A stretch of DNA of 64,000 nt from JBKHYJ01 sp046565505. Lineage in GTDB: Bacteria > Acidobacteriota > Blastocatellia > UBA7656. Below the pieces are notes generated by a model. That model did not search any database and had not been told where the DNA came from. It worked only from the letters and a program-made list of their open reading frames with translations. Location of the stretch: positions 1 through 64,000 of the forward strand of contig JBKHYJ010000066.1 in NCBI GenBank assembly GCA_046565505.1, written 5' to 3'. Positions 1 to 8,239 of this stretch are shown here, one piece after another (the stretch's first letter is position 1; every line of letters begins with the position of its first letter). A program made the position numbers and the translations under genes.

Positions 1-81
1 TTCTTCGCGCCCCGGCGCCCTGGCGGCCTATTACATTACGCTGATTCGCATGCCGCTATGCGTTTTCGGCCATGCCTCTAT

Positions 82-1242
82 TCAGTTCTCTTTCTTCTTA
101 GCGTCGGGAAGCTTTCGCGGCTCGTAGTAGGGCTTGCCGTTGAGTTTCTGAACCTCCTTCATGAATGTAGTCCCGTAATCGCGCTCGGCGTTCGACAGCG
201 CCCAGGCCTGCCGCTTGTAATTCCAGTTGTCCGGCGCGAGGCGCTGCGCCTCTTTGAAGTGCGGGATCGCGTCTTCCCCCTTGCCATTCTTGTAGAGGTA
301 TTCGGCCAGCGAAAACTCCGTGTCGGCCATCGCGCGGTCGGGGTCTTTAGGCCTCAAGCGCTCGTTCAATTCTTTTTCGCTCAACACGTACGGGCTGCGG
401 TCCCCGTTAGCGGCCCAATCACGGATAGCTTCGAGGTAAGGGGCCGCCTCGATGTGATGCATTGCCCTGTACCTGTCGTCCACGTAAGCCACTTCGTTCG
501 GCCGCACGATGCGCCCTCTCTCGTCGATCCAGACCGCCGTGGGGACGTTGACCATATTATAGATGTGAGTCACGAGGTGCTTGTCGTCTATCAAGACCGT
601 GTAATCCGGCCGAGCCTTGGTGATGAACGGCCCGGCGTCTTTCACGCCCCCCGTGTCTTGCGCAACGGAGACGATCTCAAAATTCTTGCCTTTCAATTCA
701 CTGTATAGCTTTTGCCACCCTGGCAAGTCTTCGCGGCAGCCTCACCACGACGCCCAGGTCACGAGCAGGACTTTCTTGCCTCTGAAATCCGAAAGCGAAT
801 GCATGCGGCCGTTCATGTCGGGCAGCGTGAAATTCGGCGCCTCAAGCGATTGCAGGTAAGAGTTCCGGTCGTCGGGCCGCGCGCCGAAGTACCAGACGCC
901 GTTCTTCTCATCCGTAGCGACGGGCTGCTTCAGCAGGCGGGCAAATTCGCTGAGGTTAAACCAGCTCGCGGCCCCCCGCTTCGAGATGAACTGCGACTTC
1001 CGGGTTTTAGGGATGGGGAAGCAGAGTTCATCCCGGCAGACCCCTTGCGGCTTGACGACGAACTTCGTCGCGCGGGTCAGGTCTTTCATCGTGACCCACA
1101 GGTCCTTTGATGGCTCTGCCGCGGCAGTCACCTCCGTCGCCACGCCGTCAAAGACTACGACTCGGCGGGCCGGGTCGGCCGCTTTAGACGTGAGCGCGCC
1201 GGCCAGGCACAACATGGCGGCGCAGATTAGATGTTTGGGCAT
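82..1242 (-). CDS. Thioredoxin-fold TlpA/AhpC-like exported selenoprotein candidate (in-frame UGA at 742-744)
   Basis: Predicted periplasmic thiol/selenol oxidoreductase of 386 residues. The start is ATG at 1242, preceded by AAGGAG, and the first ~21 residues look like a signal peptide. An N-terminal region with a CRDELC motif (residues 69-74) precedes an AhpC/TSA-like domain that begins at 'APNFTLPDMNG'. The strand normally followed by the catalytic Cys reads VLLVTWASW, then UGA as codon 167, then GCREDLPGW in the same frame. Frame and homology continue through the rest of the thioredoxin fold and into a TPR-like C-terminus (about residues 285-350). The UGA therefore sits exactly where the redox Cys is expected, giving a U-G-C motif. 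A perfect hairpin 15 nt after the UGA fits a bacterial SECIS. The alternatives are a pseudogene or a sequencing error at a TGC/TGT codon. No selA, selB or tRNA-Sec lies in this window, so decoding is inferred. Confidence 0.75.
712..726 (-). promoter_or_regulatory. bSECIS-like hairpin downstream of in-frame UGA
   Basis: In the minus-strand mRNA, 15 nt after the UGA (742-744), the sequence UUGCCA-GGG-UGGCAA forms a perfect 6-bp stem with a G-only apical loop. Bacterial SECIS elements are stem-loops inside the coding region, with a conserved G in the first two loop positions and the loop about 16-37 nt from the UGA. Here the loop begins about 22 nt after it. The match in position and form is seen directly; the SelB-binding function is inferred. 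Confidence 0.65.
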
Positions 1243-1630
1243 ATATTTTCTCCTTCGTCGAACACTACGCAGAAAGCAAGCCCGGCGGATGACGCCGGGC
1301 GGCGAATAAGCTCGGCGCAAGCCCGCCGCTCGCGCGCCCTTCAAACCAGCATGCGCAAGCCGGACGACTCGCCACACGATGGCCCCCGATTCGATATTTG
1401 TGACGGCCCGGCCCGGCCCTGGGTATGCTCGTTATGTGCGCGATGATACAAGAAAGCCGGGCGTGCGGCAAGCGGCGTCCCGTCGCGCGTTAATCCATGC
1501 CTGCGCGCGTGAGAATGAGATGGGACCAAAAGAACAACCCTTCGTTCGACCCGCAAGGATGGGCGCGGGTTTAGGCCGCGGCCGATCATGTAGAACAACC
1601 GGCCGTGGCTGTCCCGGTGAGCTTCCCGCG
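1243..1630. other. Intergenic region between sod and the thioredoxin-like gene
   Basis: 388 bp with no convincing gene. Apart from the GC-rich hairpin at 1280-1300 and the ribosome binding site of the downstream gene near 1250, nothing was recognised. Short open frames here lack ribosome binding sites or continue as opposite-strand frames of sod. Confidence 0.5.
1280..1300 (-). terminator. GC-rich hairpin, possible terminator or attenuator
   Basis: A perfect 8-bp stem GCCCGGCG / CGCCGGGC with a 5-nt loop. On the minus strand it is followed by TTGCTTTCT, a partly U-rich tract. It lies 38 bp upstream of the thioredoxin-like start and about 330 bp after the sod stop. It could end sod read-through or attenuate the downstream gene. 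Confidence 0.4.
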
Positions 1631-2272
1631 CTACTTCGTGCCGCTTGCGGTGGGCCGCGCGGATTTATGCGATTGCAGGCGGCCCTCTACGGAATCCCAG
1701 GCGATGTTGGAGAAAAAGGCTTCTATGTATTTCGGGCGCTCAGCCGGTTTGTAGTCGAGCAAGTAGGCATGCTCCCACACGTCCATGACGAGCACAGGGT
1801 TGAAGCCCGCGACGTTGCCCACTTCGTGCAGCGTTATCCAGTGGTTCGAGAGGTTCCCGTTACTCGGGTCCTCGAAGCAAATGGCCCAGCCCACGCCGCG
1901 CATCTTGCCTACGCTGACGAAATCCGCCTTCCATATGTCATAGCTGCCGAAGCTCGCCTCGGCGGCCTTGAAGAACATCGCGTTGCGGTCGGGGTCCCCG
2001 GAACCGCCCGACTTAAGGTTGCCGAAATAGTATTCATGAAGGACCATCCCGTTATACTCGAACCCGAGCCTCCGGGTCAGCTCGGAGTAGGCCGGCATCT
2101 CCTCATGGTCTACTTTCCCATCCTTCAGCGTCTCCTTAATTTTTTCGGTGAGGATGTTGGTGTTGGTGACGTACCCCTCGTATAGCTTGAAGTGCATCTC
2201 AAGAGTCTGGTCCGAAATGCCGTTGAGGTTACTGAGGTTGAACTGCTGTGGCTTATACACCTTGCTTTCCAT
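1631..2272 (-). CDS. sod: Superoxide dismutase, Fe/Mn family
   Basis: Converts superoxide to O2 and H2O2. The 213-residue length is typical of the family, and there is no signal peptide, so it is probably cytoplasmic. The expected metal ligands are visible: His27 in MHF, His79 in VLHEYY, and Asp164 and His168 in the signature DVWEHAY. The start ATG at 2272 has a strong AAGGAGG site 8 nt upstream. It lies between the respiratory operon and the thioredoxin-like gene on the same strand, but a bidirectional terminator at 2452-2477 separates it from the oxidase genes, so it probably has its own promoter. Metal preference (Fe or Mn) cannot be decided by eye, so only the general symbol is given. Residues after about 200 form a non-conserved Ser/Lys-rich tail. 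Confidence 0.93.
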   Translation of the reverse strand: MESKVYKPQQFNLSNLNGISDQTLEMHFKLYEGYVTNTNILTEKIKETLKDGKVDHEEMPAYSELTRRLGFEYNGMVLHEYYFGNLKSGGSGDPDRNAMFFKAAEASFGSYDIWKADFVSVGKMRGVGWAICFEDPSNGNLSNHWITLHEVGNVAGFNPVLVMDVWEHAYLLDYKPAERPKYIEAFFSNIAWDSVEGRLQSHKSARPTASGTK

Positions 2273-2767
2273 CTACTTTCCTCCTTGACGAACGTAGCTC
2301 GCAGTCGGGCGCCGCCCGGCCGGACGCGGCATGCGCCACGTCATCGGTCAGGTTTTCGAGTCATTGATGCACGTGTGACGGCATGCGTGGGTTGATTGGG
2401 CGGCACCTTCGTCGAGCTTAACCCGTCTAAAAAACATTCGCTCCAAATCGGAAAAGGGGGCCGTTAAGCCCCCTTTTACCTCACAAACTGTCTTGCTCCG
2501 CCACGTGCAATTTAATAATAGTATTCAATAAGCGAGCGTGCGAGCTTGTGGACGCTTGTGAGTGTTCGATCAATTTCCGAACTCGTCTCATTACCCTTCA
2601 ACCGCTATGCCACACTTTCGATCTCGCCGAATCCCTCTCGCCAGATGCTTTTCCCTAAGAATTCCGGCCATACCGTGAGCCGCATTATTCACTCCGCTCA
2701 GGTTTAACGTCTGCAATGCCTACATCAGAAAAAGAACAGCCGCATCAGTTTAAGACGCGCGGACGCC
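2273..2767. other. Intergenic region between oxidase operon and sod
   Basis: 495 bp without a supported gene. It holds the inverted repeat at 2452-2477. Nothing else was recognised. The sod promoter should lie in the part nearest 2273, but no clear -35/-10 pair was found. Confidence 0.5.
2452..2477. terminator. Bidirectional rho-independent terminator
   Basis: AAAAGGGGGC - CGTTAA - GCCCCCTTTT is a perfect 10-bp inverted repeat with a 6-nt loop. The A and T tracts give a U-run at the 3' side on either strand. It lies about 290 bp after the last oxidase gene (stop at 2768), the expected place to end the respiratory transcript. Confidence 0.75.
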
Positions 2768-3067
2768 TCATCTGTTGATTGACAGACCGCCCCTGGTCAA
2801 ATAATCGCTCAGCGTCAGCGCCACCATGATCGCGAGCCAGAAGAAACCTGCCGCTACGAATACCCAGGTCAGGCGAGAACTGTAACGGACGTGCATGAAG
2901 TAGAGCACGACGAGCAACGCTTTCGCGACCGCGATGGTCAAAGCCACGAGATCGTTCAGCCCGTGCCCGAGGTCTATGCGGGCGACGACCACCGTGAGAA
3001 TGGTCAACAGCATCAGCGAGCCGAAGATGACGTAATAGAGCTTTTTCGCGACTATATGCTCGGACAT
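2768..3067 (-). CDS. ctaF: Cytochrome c oxidase subunit IV (prokaryotic CtaF/COX4 type)
   Basis: A 99-residue integral membrane protein with three hydrophobic segments, typical of the small subunit IV of caa3-type oxidases, which stabilises the complex. The fingerprint AKALLVVLYFMHVRYSSRL in the second segment is characteristic. ATG at 3067 lies 12 bp after the subunit III stop. It is the last gene of the ten- to twelve-gene respiratory operon. Identity rests on size, topology, this motif and operon position. Confidence 0.88.
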   Translation of the reverse strand: MSEHIVAKKLYYVIFGSLMLLTILTVVVARIDLGHGLNDLVALTIAVAKALLVVLYFMHVRYSSRLTWVFVAAGFFWLAIMVALTLSDYLTRGGLSINR

Positions 3068-3079
3068 ATTCTCTGCCTC

Positions 3080-3766
3080 TCAATGCTCCAGGTGCGCGCC
3101 CAGCAGATAAAGCAGCGGGAAAAGGAATATCCACACTATGTCAACAAAGTGCCAGTAGAGCCCGGAAATCTCCACGGGCGAGTGGTATTCGGGCGTGAAC
3201 CGCCCGCGCCGCGCCATGAGGATGAGCACGACCATTATCCCGATCCCGATTATCATGTGTAGGGCATGCACGCCCGTCATGGCGAAATAGAGGAAGTAAA
3301 ACATCTGAACGTTCTGTGGGTTGCCGTGAAGCGGCTCGCCCGTCGGCGACTGCCACACGAAGCCGAAACCGGGGATGTGATGGTCCACGTATTTCTCGTG
3401 GTACTCCACAGACTTGACCCCCAGGAAGACCAGCCCCAGAAAGATCGTCAGCACAAGGAACAGGATCAGCAGCCTGCGATTACCCACCTGCGAATTGAAG
3501 ACCGCCAGGGCCATTGTCAGGCTGCTGCAAATCAGGACGACCGTGTTGAACGCGCCGTACTTCCAGTTGAGGTGGCTGCTGGCGGCGGCGAACGATTCCG
3601 GGTAAAGAGTCCTGTAAAGGATGTAAGCGAGGAAGAGGCCGCCGAAGAACATGACTTCGGTTATGAGGAAAGCCCACATGCCGAGCGTGCCCGCCTCCCT
3701 CTGCTGCTCCATATTGTCGAAGTGGTGCGCTAACCCATAATGGCTTGCCGTGTGACTCTGTGCCAA
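3080..3766 (-). CDS. ctaE: Cytochrome c oxidase subunit III
   Basis: A 228-residue heme-copper oxidase subunit III. It shows the expected seven or so transmembrane segments, with the conserved LGMWAFLITEVMFFGGLF early and YWHFVDIVWIFLFPLLYL at the C-terminus. It is a structural subunit of the proton-pumping terminal oxidase. The start appears to be TTG at 3766, because an excellent AAGGAGAG site lies 8 nt upstream and no ATG fits. It is separated from subunit I by about 100 bp. Confidence 0.93.
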   Translation of the reverse strand: MAQSHTASHYGLAHHFDNMEQQREAGTLGMWAFLITEVMFFGGLFLAYILYRTLYPESFAAASSHLNWKYGAFNTVVLICSSLTMALAVFNSQVGNRRLLILFLVLTIFLGLVFLGVKSVEYHEKYVDHHIPGFGFVWQSPTGEPLHGNPQNVQMFYFLYFAMTGVHALHMIIGIGIMVVLILMARRGRFTPEYHSPVEISGLYWHFVDIVWIFLFPLLYLLGAHLEH

Positions 3767-3868
3767 GTTTTATCTCTCCTTGTTAAGGCGCGGCGGCCGG
3801 TCGAAAAAGCGCGCGGCGGTCACCTCGCCCTCCGCCGCCCGCGGGCCGCAGATGGCCGCGCGGTTCGA

Positions 3869-5530
3869 CTATCTTTTTTCCGACACATCGGGCGCGCCGC
3901 TCCCGCCGACCACTTCCGCTTCCTCAAGGGGCCTGAACTCGTAGGCCTCCCAGGTGACTACGGGCGTCTCGGGGAAATTCTCCGTCGGCGGCGGCGACGT
4001 GGTCATCCACTCCAGCCCGACCGCGCCCCACGGGTTCGATGGCGCGTACGGGCCGTAACGCATGGACCATATGAAGTACACCATCGGGATGAGGTAGCCC
4101 ACGCCCAGGATCGACGCCCCGGCCGAGCTCATCACGTTCAACACCTGGAACTCTTCCGTGTACGCGTGGTATCGCCGCGGCATGCCCATGTAGCCCAGCA
4201 AGAACTGCGGGAAGAACGTCAGGTTGAAGCCGACGAAGATGACGAGGGCGGCGAACCTCGCCCACCCCTCGGGGTAAAGCCTGCCCGTCATCTTCGGCCA
4301 CCAGTAATGCAGCCCGCCCAGGTAGCCCATGATCGTCCCGCCCACCATGATGTAATGAAAGTGCGCGACCACGAAATAAGTGTCGTGGACGTGAACGTCC
4401 AGCCCCAGGGCCGCCAGGAATAGCCCCGTCATCCCGCCTATGATGAAGAAGCCGATGAAGCCGAACGCGTAAAGCATCGGCGTGTCGTAGGAGATCGAGC
4501 CTTTGTACATCGTCGCCGTCCAGTTGAACACCTTCACCGCCGACGGGATGGCGACGGCGTAGCTGAGCACGGAAAAGATCATCCCCGCGTAGACGGATTG
4601 GGTGCTGGTGAACAGGTGGTGCCCCCAGACCAGGAACCCGAATACCGCGATGGCTATGCTCGCCATCGCGACGAATTTATAGCCGAAGATATTCTTCCTC
4701 GTCATGTTCGCCACCAGCTCGCTTATGACGGCCATCGCGGGCAACACCATGATGTATACGGCCGGGTGCGAATAGAACCAGAAAAGGTGCTGGAACAGCA
4801 CGGGGTCGCCCCCATACTGCGGGTCGAATATGCCTATGTGGAATATGCGTTCGAGCGCGAGCAGCAGCACCGTTATGGCGATGACCGGCGTGCCCAGGAT
4901 CATGATCAGGCTCGTCGCGTAGTGAGACCAGATGAACAGAGGCAGGCGGAACCAGGTCAGCCCCGGCGCCCGCATCGTGTGGATGGTTACGATGAAGTTC
5001 AGCCCCGTGAGGATCGAAGAGAATCCCGTTATGAAGATGCCTATGCCGGTCAGCAGCACGTTGCTGTTTGAATACGTCGAGCTGTAAGGCGTGTAGAAAG
5101 TCCAGCCCGTGTCAACCCCGCCCGTGATGATCGCCATGACGGTGAAGAGCGCGCCGAGGTTATAGACGTACCAGCTCAAAAGGTTGAGCTTCGGGAAGGC
5201 CAGGTCTTTAGCGCCGATCATCAGCGGTATGAGAAAATTCCCGAGCACCGTCGGTATCGCAGGTATCAGGAAGAAGAAGACCATGACGACGCCATGCATG
5301 GTGAACAGTCGGTTATAAGTCTCCGCCTGCACGAGGTCGCCGGCGGGCGTCAGCAGTTCGAGCCGTATCAGCACGGCGAACGCGCCGCCGAGAAAAAAGA
5401 AGAAGGTGACCGACGCGAGGTAGAGTAGCGCTATGCGCTTGTGGTCCCTCGTGAGCAGCCATGACTTCACGCCGTAATGAACGTTGATGTAATGAGTGCG
5501 AGGCGCAACCGCTTTAGTTACTGTGCTCAT
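3869..5530 (-). CDS. ctaD: Cytochrome c oxidase subunit I, A2-type
   Basis: Catalytic subunit of the terminal oxidase (553 residues, 12 membrane helices), reducing O2 to water at heme a3-CuB and pumping protons. The ligands are visible: His79 for the low-spin heme; the His-Tyr pair in YSHPAVYIMVLP (His255, Tyr259); HH at 304-305 for CuB; His390 and His392 in VVAHFHYIMVGG. The YSHPAVY form, rather than GHPEVY, marks an A2-type heme-copper oxidase, which lacks the usual glutamate of the D-channel. It sits in the standard order II-I-III-IV. ATG at 5530. Confidence 0.96.
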   Translation of the reverse strand: MSTVTKAVAPRTHYINVHYGVKSWLLTRDHKRIALLYLASVTFFFFLGGAFAVLIRLELLTPAGDLVQAETYNRLFTMHGVVMVFFFLIPAIPTVLGNFLIPLMIGAKDLAFPKLNLLSWYVYNLGALFTVMAIITGGVDTGWTFYTPYSSTYSNSNVLLTGIGIFITGFSSILTGLNFIVTIHTMRAPGLTWFRLPLFIWSHYATSLIMILGTPVIAITVLLLALERIFHIGIFDPQYGGDPVLFQHLFWFYSHPAVYIMVLPAMAVISELVANMTRKNIFGYKFVAMASIAIAVFGFLVWGHHLFTSTQSVYAGMIFSVLSYAVAIPSAVKVFNWTATMYKGSISYDTPMLYAFGFIGFFIIGGMTGLFLAALGLDVHVHDTYFVVAHFHYIMVGGTIMGYLGGLHYWWPKMTGRLYPEGWARFAALVIFVGFNLTFFPQFLLGYMGMPRRYHAYTEEFQVLNVMSSAGASILGVGYLIPMVYFIWSMRYGPYAPSNPWGAVGLEWMTTSPPPTENFPETPVVTWEAYEFRPLEEAEVVGGSGAPDVSEKR

Positions 5531-5546
5531 AATCTTCTAACCTTAG

Positions 5547-6674
5547 CTACCGCGAGGTATTCCTATTAGGGCGCGACTGCGACGGGCCGGCCGGGTTCGA
5601 CCGCTGCGAGTCGGGCGGGCCCGCCCCGCCCTGCCTTTGCATCTGCCGCGGGTCCGTGGGCGCGAGCGGGTTAGACCGCTGGGAGTCCGGCGAGGCGGAG
5701 CCGGGCCCCGTCGAGCCGGCGGCGCCAGCCGCGCCTCCCCCGCCCTGCGGGGTCAGCGACCTGACGTAGGCGACCAGTTGTAAGACCTGCTCTTCGGAAA
5801 CAAGGCCCCGGAACGTGGGCATTATGGGCTGGTAGCCGGCCGCGACTTTGGCCTGCGGGTTAAGTATCGACTCCCGTATGTAGCTCTCGTCGGCCGTGAC
5901 CCTCTGCCCGCCTTGCAATTCGACCTCCTTGCCGAACAAGCCCTCGAGCACAGGGCCGCGCCCCGTCCCATCGCTCTTATGACATGTATTACAGGCGAGG
6001 TCCTGGAATAACTTTTGACCCGAGGAGGCGAGCGACCCTTCGCTCGTGCCGCCGCTCAGCCACGCCTGGTAATCGGCCGGCTCCATTACTTCTATCCACC
6101 CGATCATGCCGGAGTGGTTCGTCCCGCAATACTCCGCGCAGAAGAGGTGATAGCGGCCGGGCTTGGTCGCCTCGAACCACACGACGCTGTACTTGCCGGG
6201 CACAACGTCGTTCTTTATGCGGAAGGCGGGGACGAAGAAGCTGTGGATGACATCCTCCGTCGTCATGGTCAGTTTGATTCTTCGGCCGACGGGGACATGC
6301 AGCTCGTTGATCTCCCGCTGCCCATCGACGTGCTGCATCTTCCACATCCACTGCTTGCCGACGACGTAGATGTCGAGCGCATCGTCGGGCGGGCGGTACT
6401 GGTTGAAGTAAATGCTCGCGCCCCACAAGAATATGCCCATCGAGAGGATGAAGGGCGTGATCGTCCAGAACAGCTCAAGCTTCATGGACCCGGCGACAGG
6501 CCGCGGGACTTCCGACTCCGAGCGGCGGCGGTACTTGACCGCGAAATAAAGGATCGTCAGCGTGATGCCCAGGCCGAACAGAATCGTGAGAGCCCACAGG
6601 AAGCCATAGAGCGAGTCAACGCCGTCGGCGTACGTGGAAGCCTGGTCGGGCGAAAATGGCACGCTTACCTGCAT
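5547..6674 (-). CDS. ctaC: Cytochrome c oxidase subunit II with fused cytochrome c domain (caa3 type)
   Basis: Receives electrons and passes them through CuA to subunit I. There are two N-terminal membrane helices (about 20-45 and 68-90), then the CuA domain with His144, Cys179, Glu181, Cys183, His187 and Met190 in CAEYCGTNHSGM. A fused class I cytochrome c follows, with CNTCH at 228-232 and a likely axial Met in QPIMPTF. The fusion defines a caa3 oxidase. After residue ~310 there is a Gly/Ala/Pro/Ser/Gln-rich tail in which PDSQRSNP occurs twice (329-336, 354-361). That tail is not part of the usual family and is probably disordered in the periplasm. Confidence 0.95.
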   Translation of the reverse strand: MQVSVPFSPDQASTYADGVDSLYGFLWALTILFGLGITLTILYFAVKYRRRSESEVPRPVAGSMKLELFWTITPFILSMGIFLWGASIYFNQYRPPDDALDIYVVGKQWMWKMQHVDGQREINELHVPVGRRIKLTMTTEDVIHSFFVPAFRIKNDVVPGKYSVVWFEATKPGRYHLFCAEYCGTNHSGMIGWIEVMEPADYQAWLSGGTSEGSLASSGQKLFQDLACNTCHKSDGTGRGPVLEGLFGKEVELQGGQRVTADESYIRESILNPQAKVAAGYQPIMPTFRGLVSEEQVLQLVAYVRSLTPQGGGGAAGAAGSTGPGSASPDSQRSNPLAPTDPRQMQRQGGAGPPDSQRSNPAGPSQSRPNRNTSR

Positions 6675-6677
6675 AGC

Positions 6678-7619
6678 TTAGACGACGCCTCCTGCGCTCG
6701 CGCGGTTTTGCCCCGGCCCCCTCCGCCGCATGATTAACACGAACGCTATCATCCCGATAACGGTCACTATGCCGCCGAGCCGAACCATGTTGATTACGAT
6801 GGGGCCGTATTTGCCCGTCGCGGGGTCGTAGTGATAGCAGTACAAAAGCAACTGGTCGACGGGCGAGCCGATCTTGCCGCCCGAGGCTTCGACTAACCCC
6901 AGCCGCAAATCCTTCGGCGAATACTCTATGCCGTAGTAGTAGCGGGACAGCTTCCCCTGGGGGGTCGCGATCATGATTCCGCTCGCGTGCGCGAACTGAT
7001 TAGTCTGGGCGTCGTAAGCGTAATGAAAACCGACCGCCTCGGTGAGGCTGTCAATCGCCTGCCGGTCGCCCGTCAGGAAATGCCACCCCTCGGCCGCGCC
7101 GTCGCGCTTGTACCACTGAATGTAGGTCTTCTTTTTCTCGGCGGCCAGCTCCGCGGTCTCTCGCGGGTCAAAGCTCACGGTGATGACTTCAAATTCTTTC
7201 CCTACGTTGAACGCGGAGAGCGTCTTCAGGCTGCTCGTCATGCCATTGAGCACCTGGTTGCAGAGTTGAGGGCAGCTATAGTAGACGAGCGATAATACGA
7301 CGGGCTTCTTCCCGAAGTAATCGCCCAGCCTGACCGTCTCGCCGCTCTCGTCGCGGAACGTCAGGTCCAGCGGGACCTGCTCGTTTAGCCGCTGCTCGAT
7401 GTTTACCTTATCAAGCGCCCTCGGCTTGCCGCCCGACGGCGGCGTGGGCTCGCCCGGGCCATTGGCCGTCCAGCCGCCCTGCGCGTGCGCGTCCATGCCG
7501 AAGGCGAGAGGCAGCAGGCAGGACGCAAAGAGCAGGAGCAACCCGGCCGACCGCGAGCGACTCGTCCCGCGATGCCGCAACGCCCTGCCCCGAATACTTT
7601 TCCGCTCCGCCTTTCTCAT
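6678..7619 (-). CDS. SCO1/SenC-type copper chaperone, membrane anchored
   Basis: A 313-residue thioredoxin-fold protein of the SCO family, which delivers copper to CuA of cytochrome oxidase. The copper ligands are the CxxxC motif YYSCPQLC (Cys116, Cys120) and a His in QFAHASG (His211). There is an N-terminal hydrophobic export segment (about 26-41) and, unusually for the family, a C-terminal membrane helix (about 283-303). It sits directly upstream of subunit II with 3 bp between them, and its ATG overlaps the stop of the preceding small membrane protein (ATGA), so it is clearly co-translated with the oxidase. Confidence 0.9.
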   Translation of the reverse strand: MRKAERKSIRGRALRHRGTSRSRSAGLLLLFASCLLPLAFGMDAHAQGGWTANGPGEPTPPSGGKPRALDKVNIEQRLNEQVPLDLTFRDESGETVRLGDYFGKKPVVLSLVYYSCPQLCNQVLNGMTSSLKTLSAFNVGKEFEVITVSFDPRETAELAAEKKKTYIQWYKRDGAAEGWHFLTGDRQAIDSLTEAVGFHYAYDAQTNQFAHASGIMIATPQGKLSRYYYGIEYSPKDLRLGLVEASGGKIGSPVDQLLLYCYHYDPATGKYGPIVINMVRLGGIVTVIGMIAFVLIMRRRGPGQNRASAGGVV

Positions 7620-8200
7620 GGGTGTCTCTTCTCCGTCTTCTGGCCGCCGCTCGAATCCGAAGGCAGCTCTTCGCGTGACCCTTGCCCTTGGCCCTCGGGC
7701 ATGGCGGCGGGCCCTTCAGCGGACTGCGCGGGCGCGGGCCTCGAAACCAGCAGCCCCCTCTGAATGACCAGCCGCTTCGCTTCATTAATGGGGATCGTGA
7801 CGACGCCCGCATTCTGATCGACCCAGTTGTAATCGTTAAGCCTCGCGTCCTCTTCCGCCCTCAGCTTCTTGTATTCCTGCATGGGGCTTTCCGTGACCAC
7901 GTCGGGCCGCGGCTGGCCCAGCACTCTGGGCGCGAGGTACAGGCGCGGCTCGGGCGGTATCCTCTGCCGCTCGGCCGCGAGCGGCGACTGTTTACCTTCG
8001 ATCCTATCCTCGCGCGCTTCAAAAGCTTTGAACAGCCCCGCGACCGCGAGGTGAATGATGGCCGCCGCCACGACGAGCCCGACGCCGAAATAAATGATGG
8101 GTTTAATCCGCACGTCGCTAACTTCATGGCGCACGCCGGGGTTGTCTATGTCGGACGCGTCTATCTCACTTGCGCGACGCGCGCGCTCATTATCCTTCAT
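7616..8200 (-). CDS. Single-pass membrane protein of the ACIII-oxidase operon, unknown function
   Basis: Not a family I can name. 194 residues from ATG at 8200, chosen over an upstream GTG at 8224. One membrane helix (about residues 36-55, IIYFGVGLVVAAAIIHLAVAG) is followed by a periplasmic region with a conserved-looking PPEPRLYLAPRVLGQPRP stretch and a 'YNWVDQNAGVVTIPINEAKRLV' segment, then a low-complexity Pro/Gly/Gln tail. The 'WVDQNAGVVTIPI' text suits a small assembly or accessory subunit. The gene sits between actF and the Sco gene and overlaps the latter by 4 bp, so a role in oxidase or ACIII assembly is inferred from context only. Confidence 0.75.
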   Translation of the reverse strand: MKDNERARRASEIDASDIDNPGVRHEVSDVRIKPIIYFGVGLVVAAAIIHLAVAGLFKAFEAREDRIEGKQSPLAAERQRIPPEPRLYLAPRVLGQPRPDVVTESPMQEYKKLRAEEDARLNDYNWVDQNAGVVTIPINEAKRLVIQRGLLVSRPAPAQSAEGPAAMPEGQGQGSREELPSDSSGGQKTEKRHP

Positions 8201-8239
8201 ACTCCGTAGCCTCTTTCGTCGCACGGCGACATGTCGCGG

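Noticed and set aside
742..1377. Treating the two halves of the thioredoxin-like gene as two separate genes or a simple pseudogene
   Set aside because: The halves share frame and fold on both sides of a single UGA, and a SECIS-like hairpin follows. No start codon with a ribosome binding site lies at the second half.
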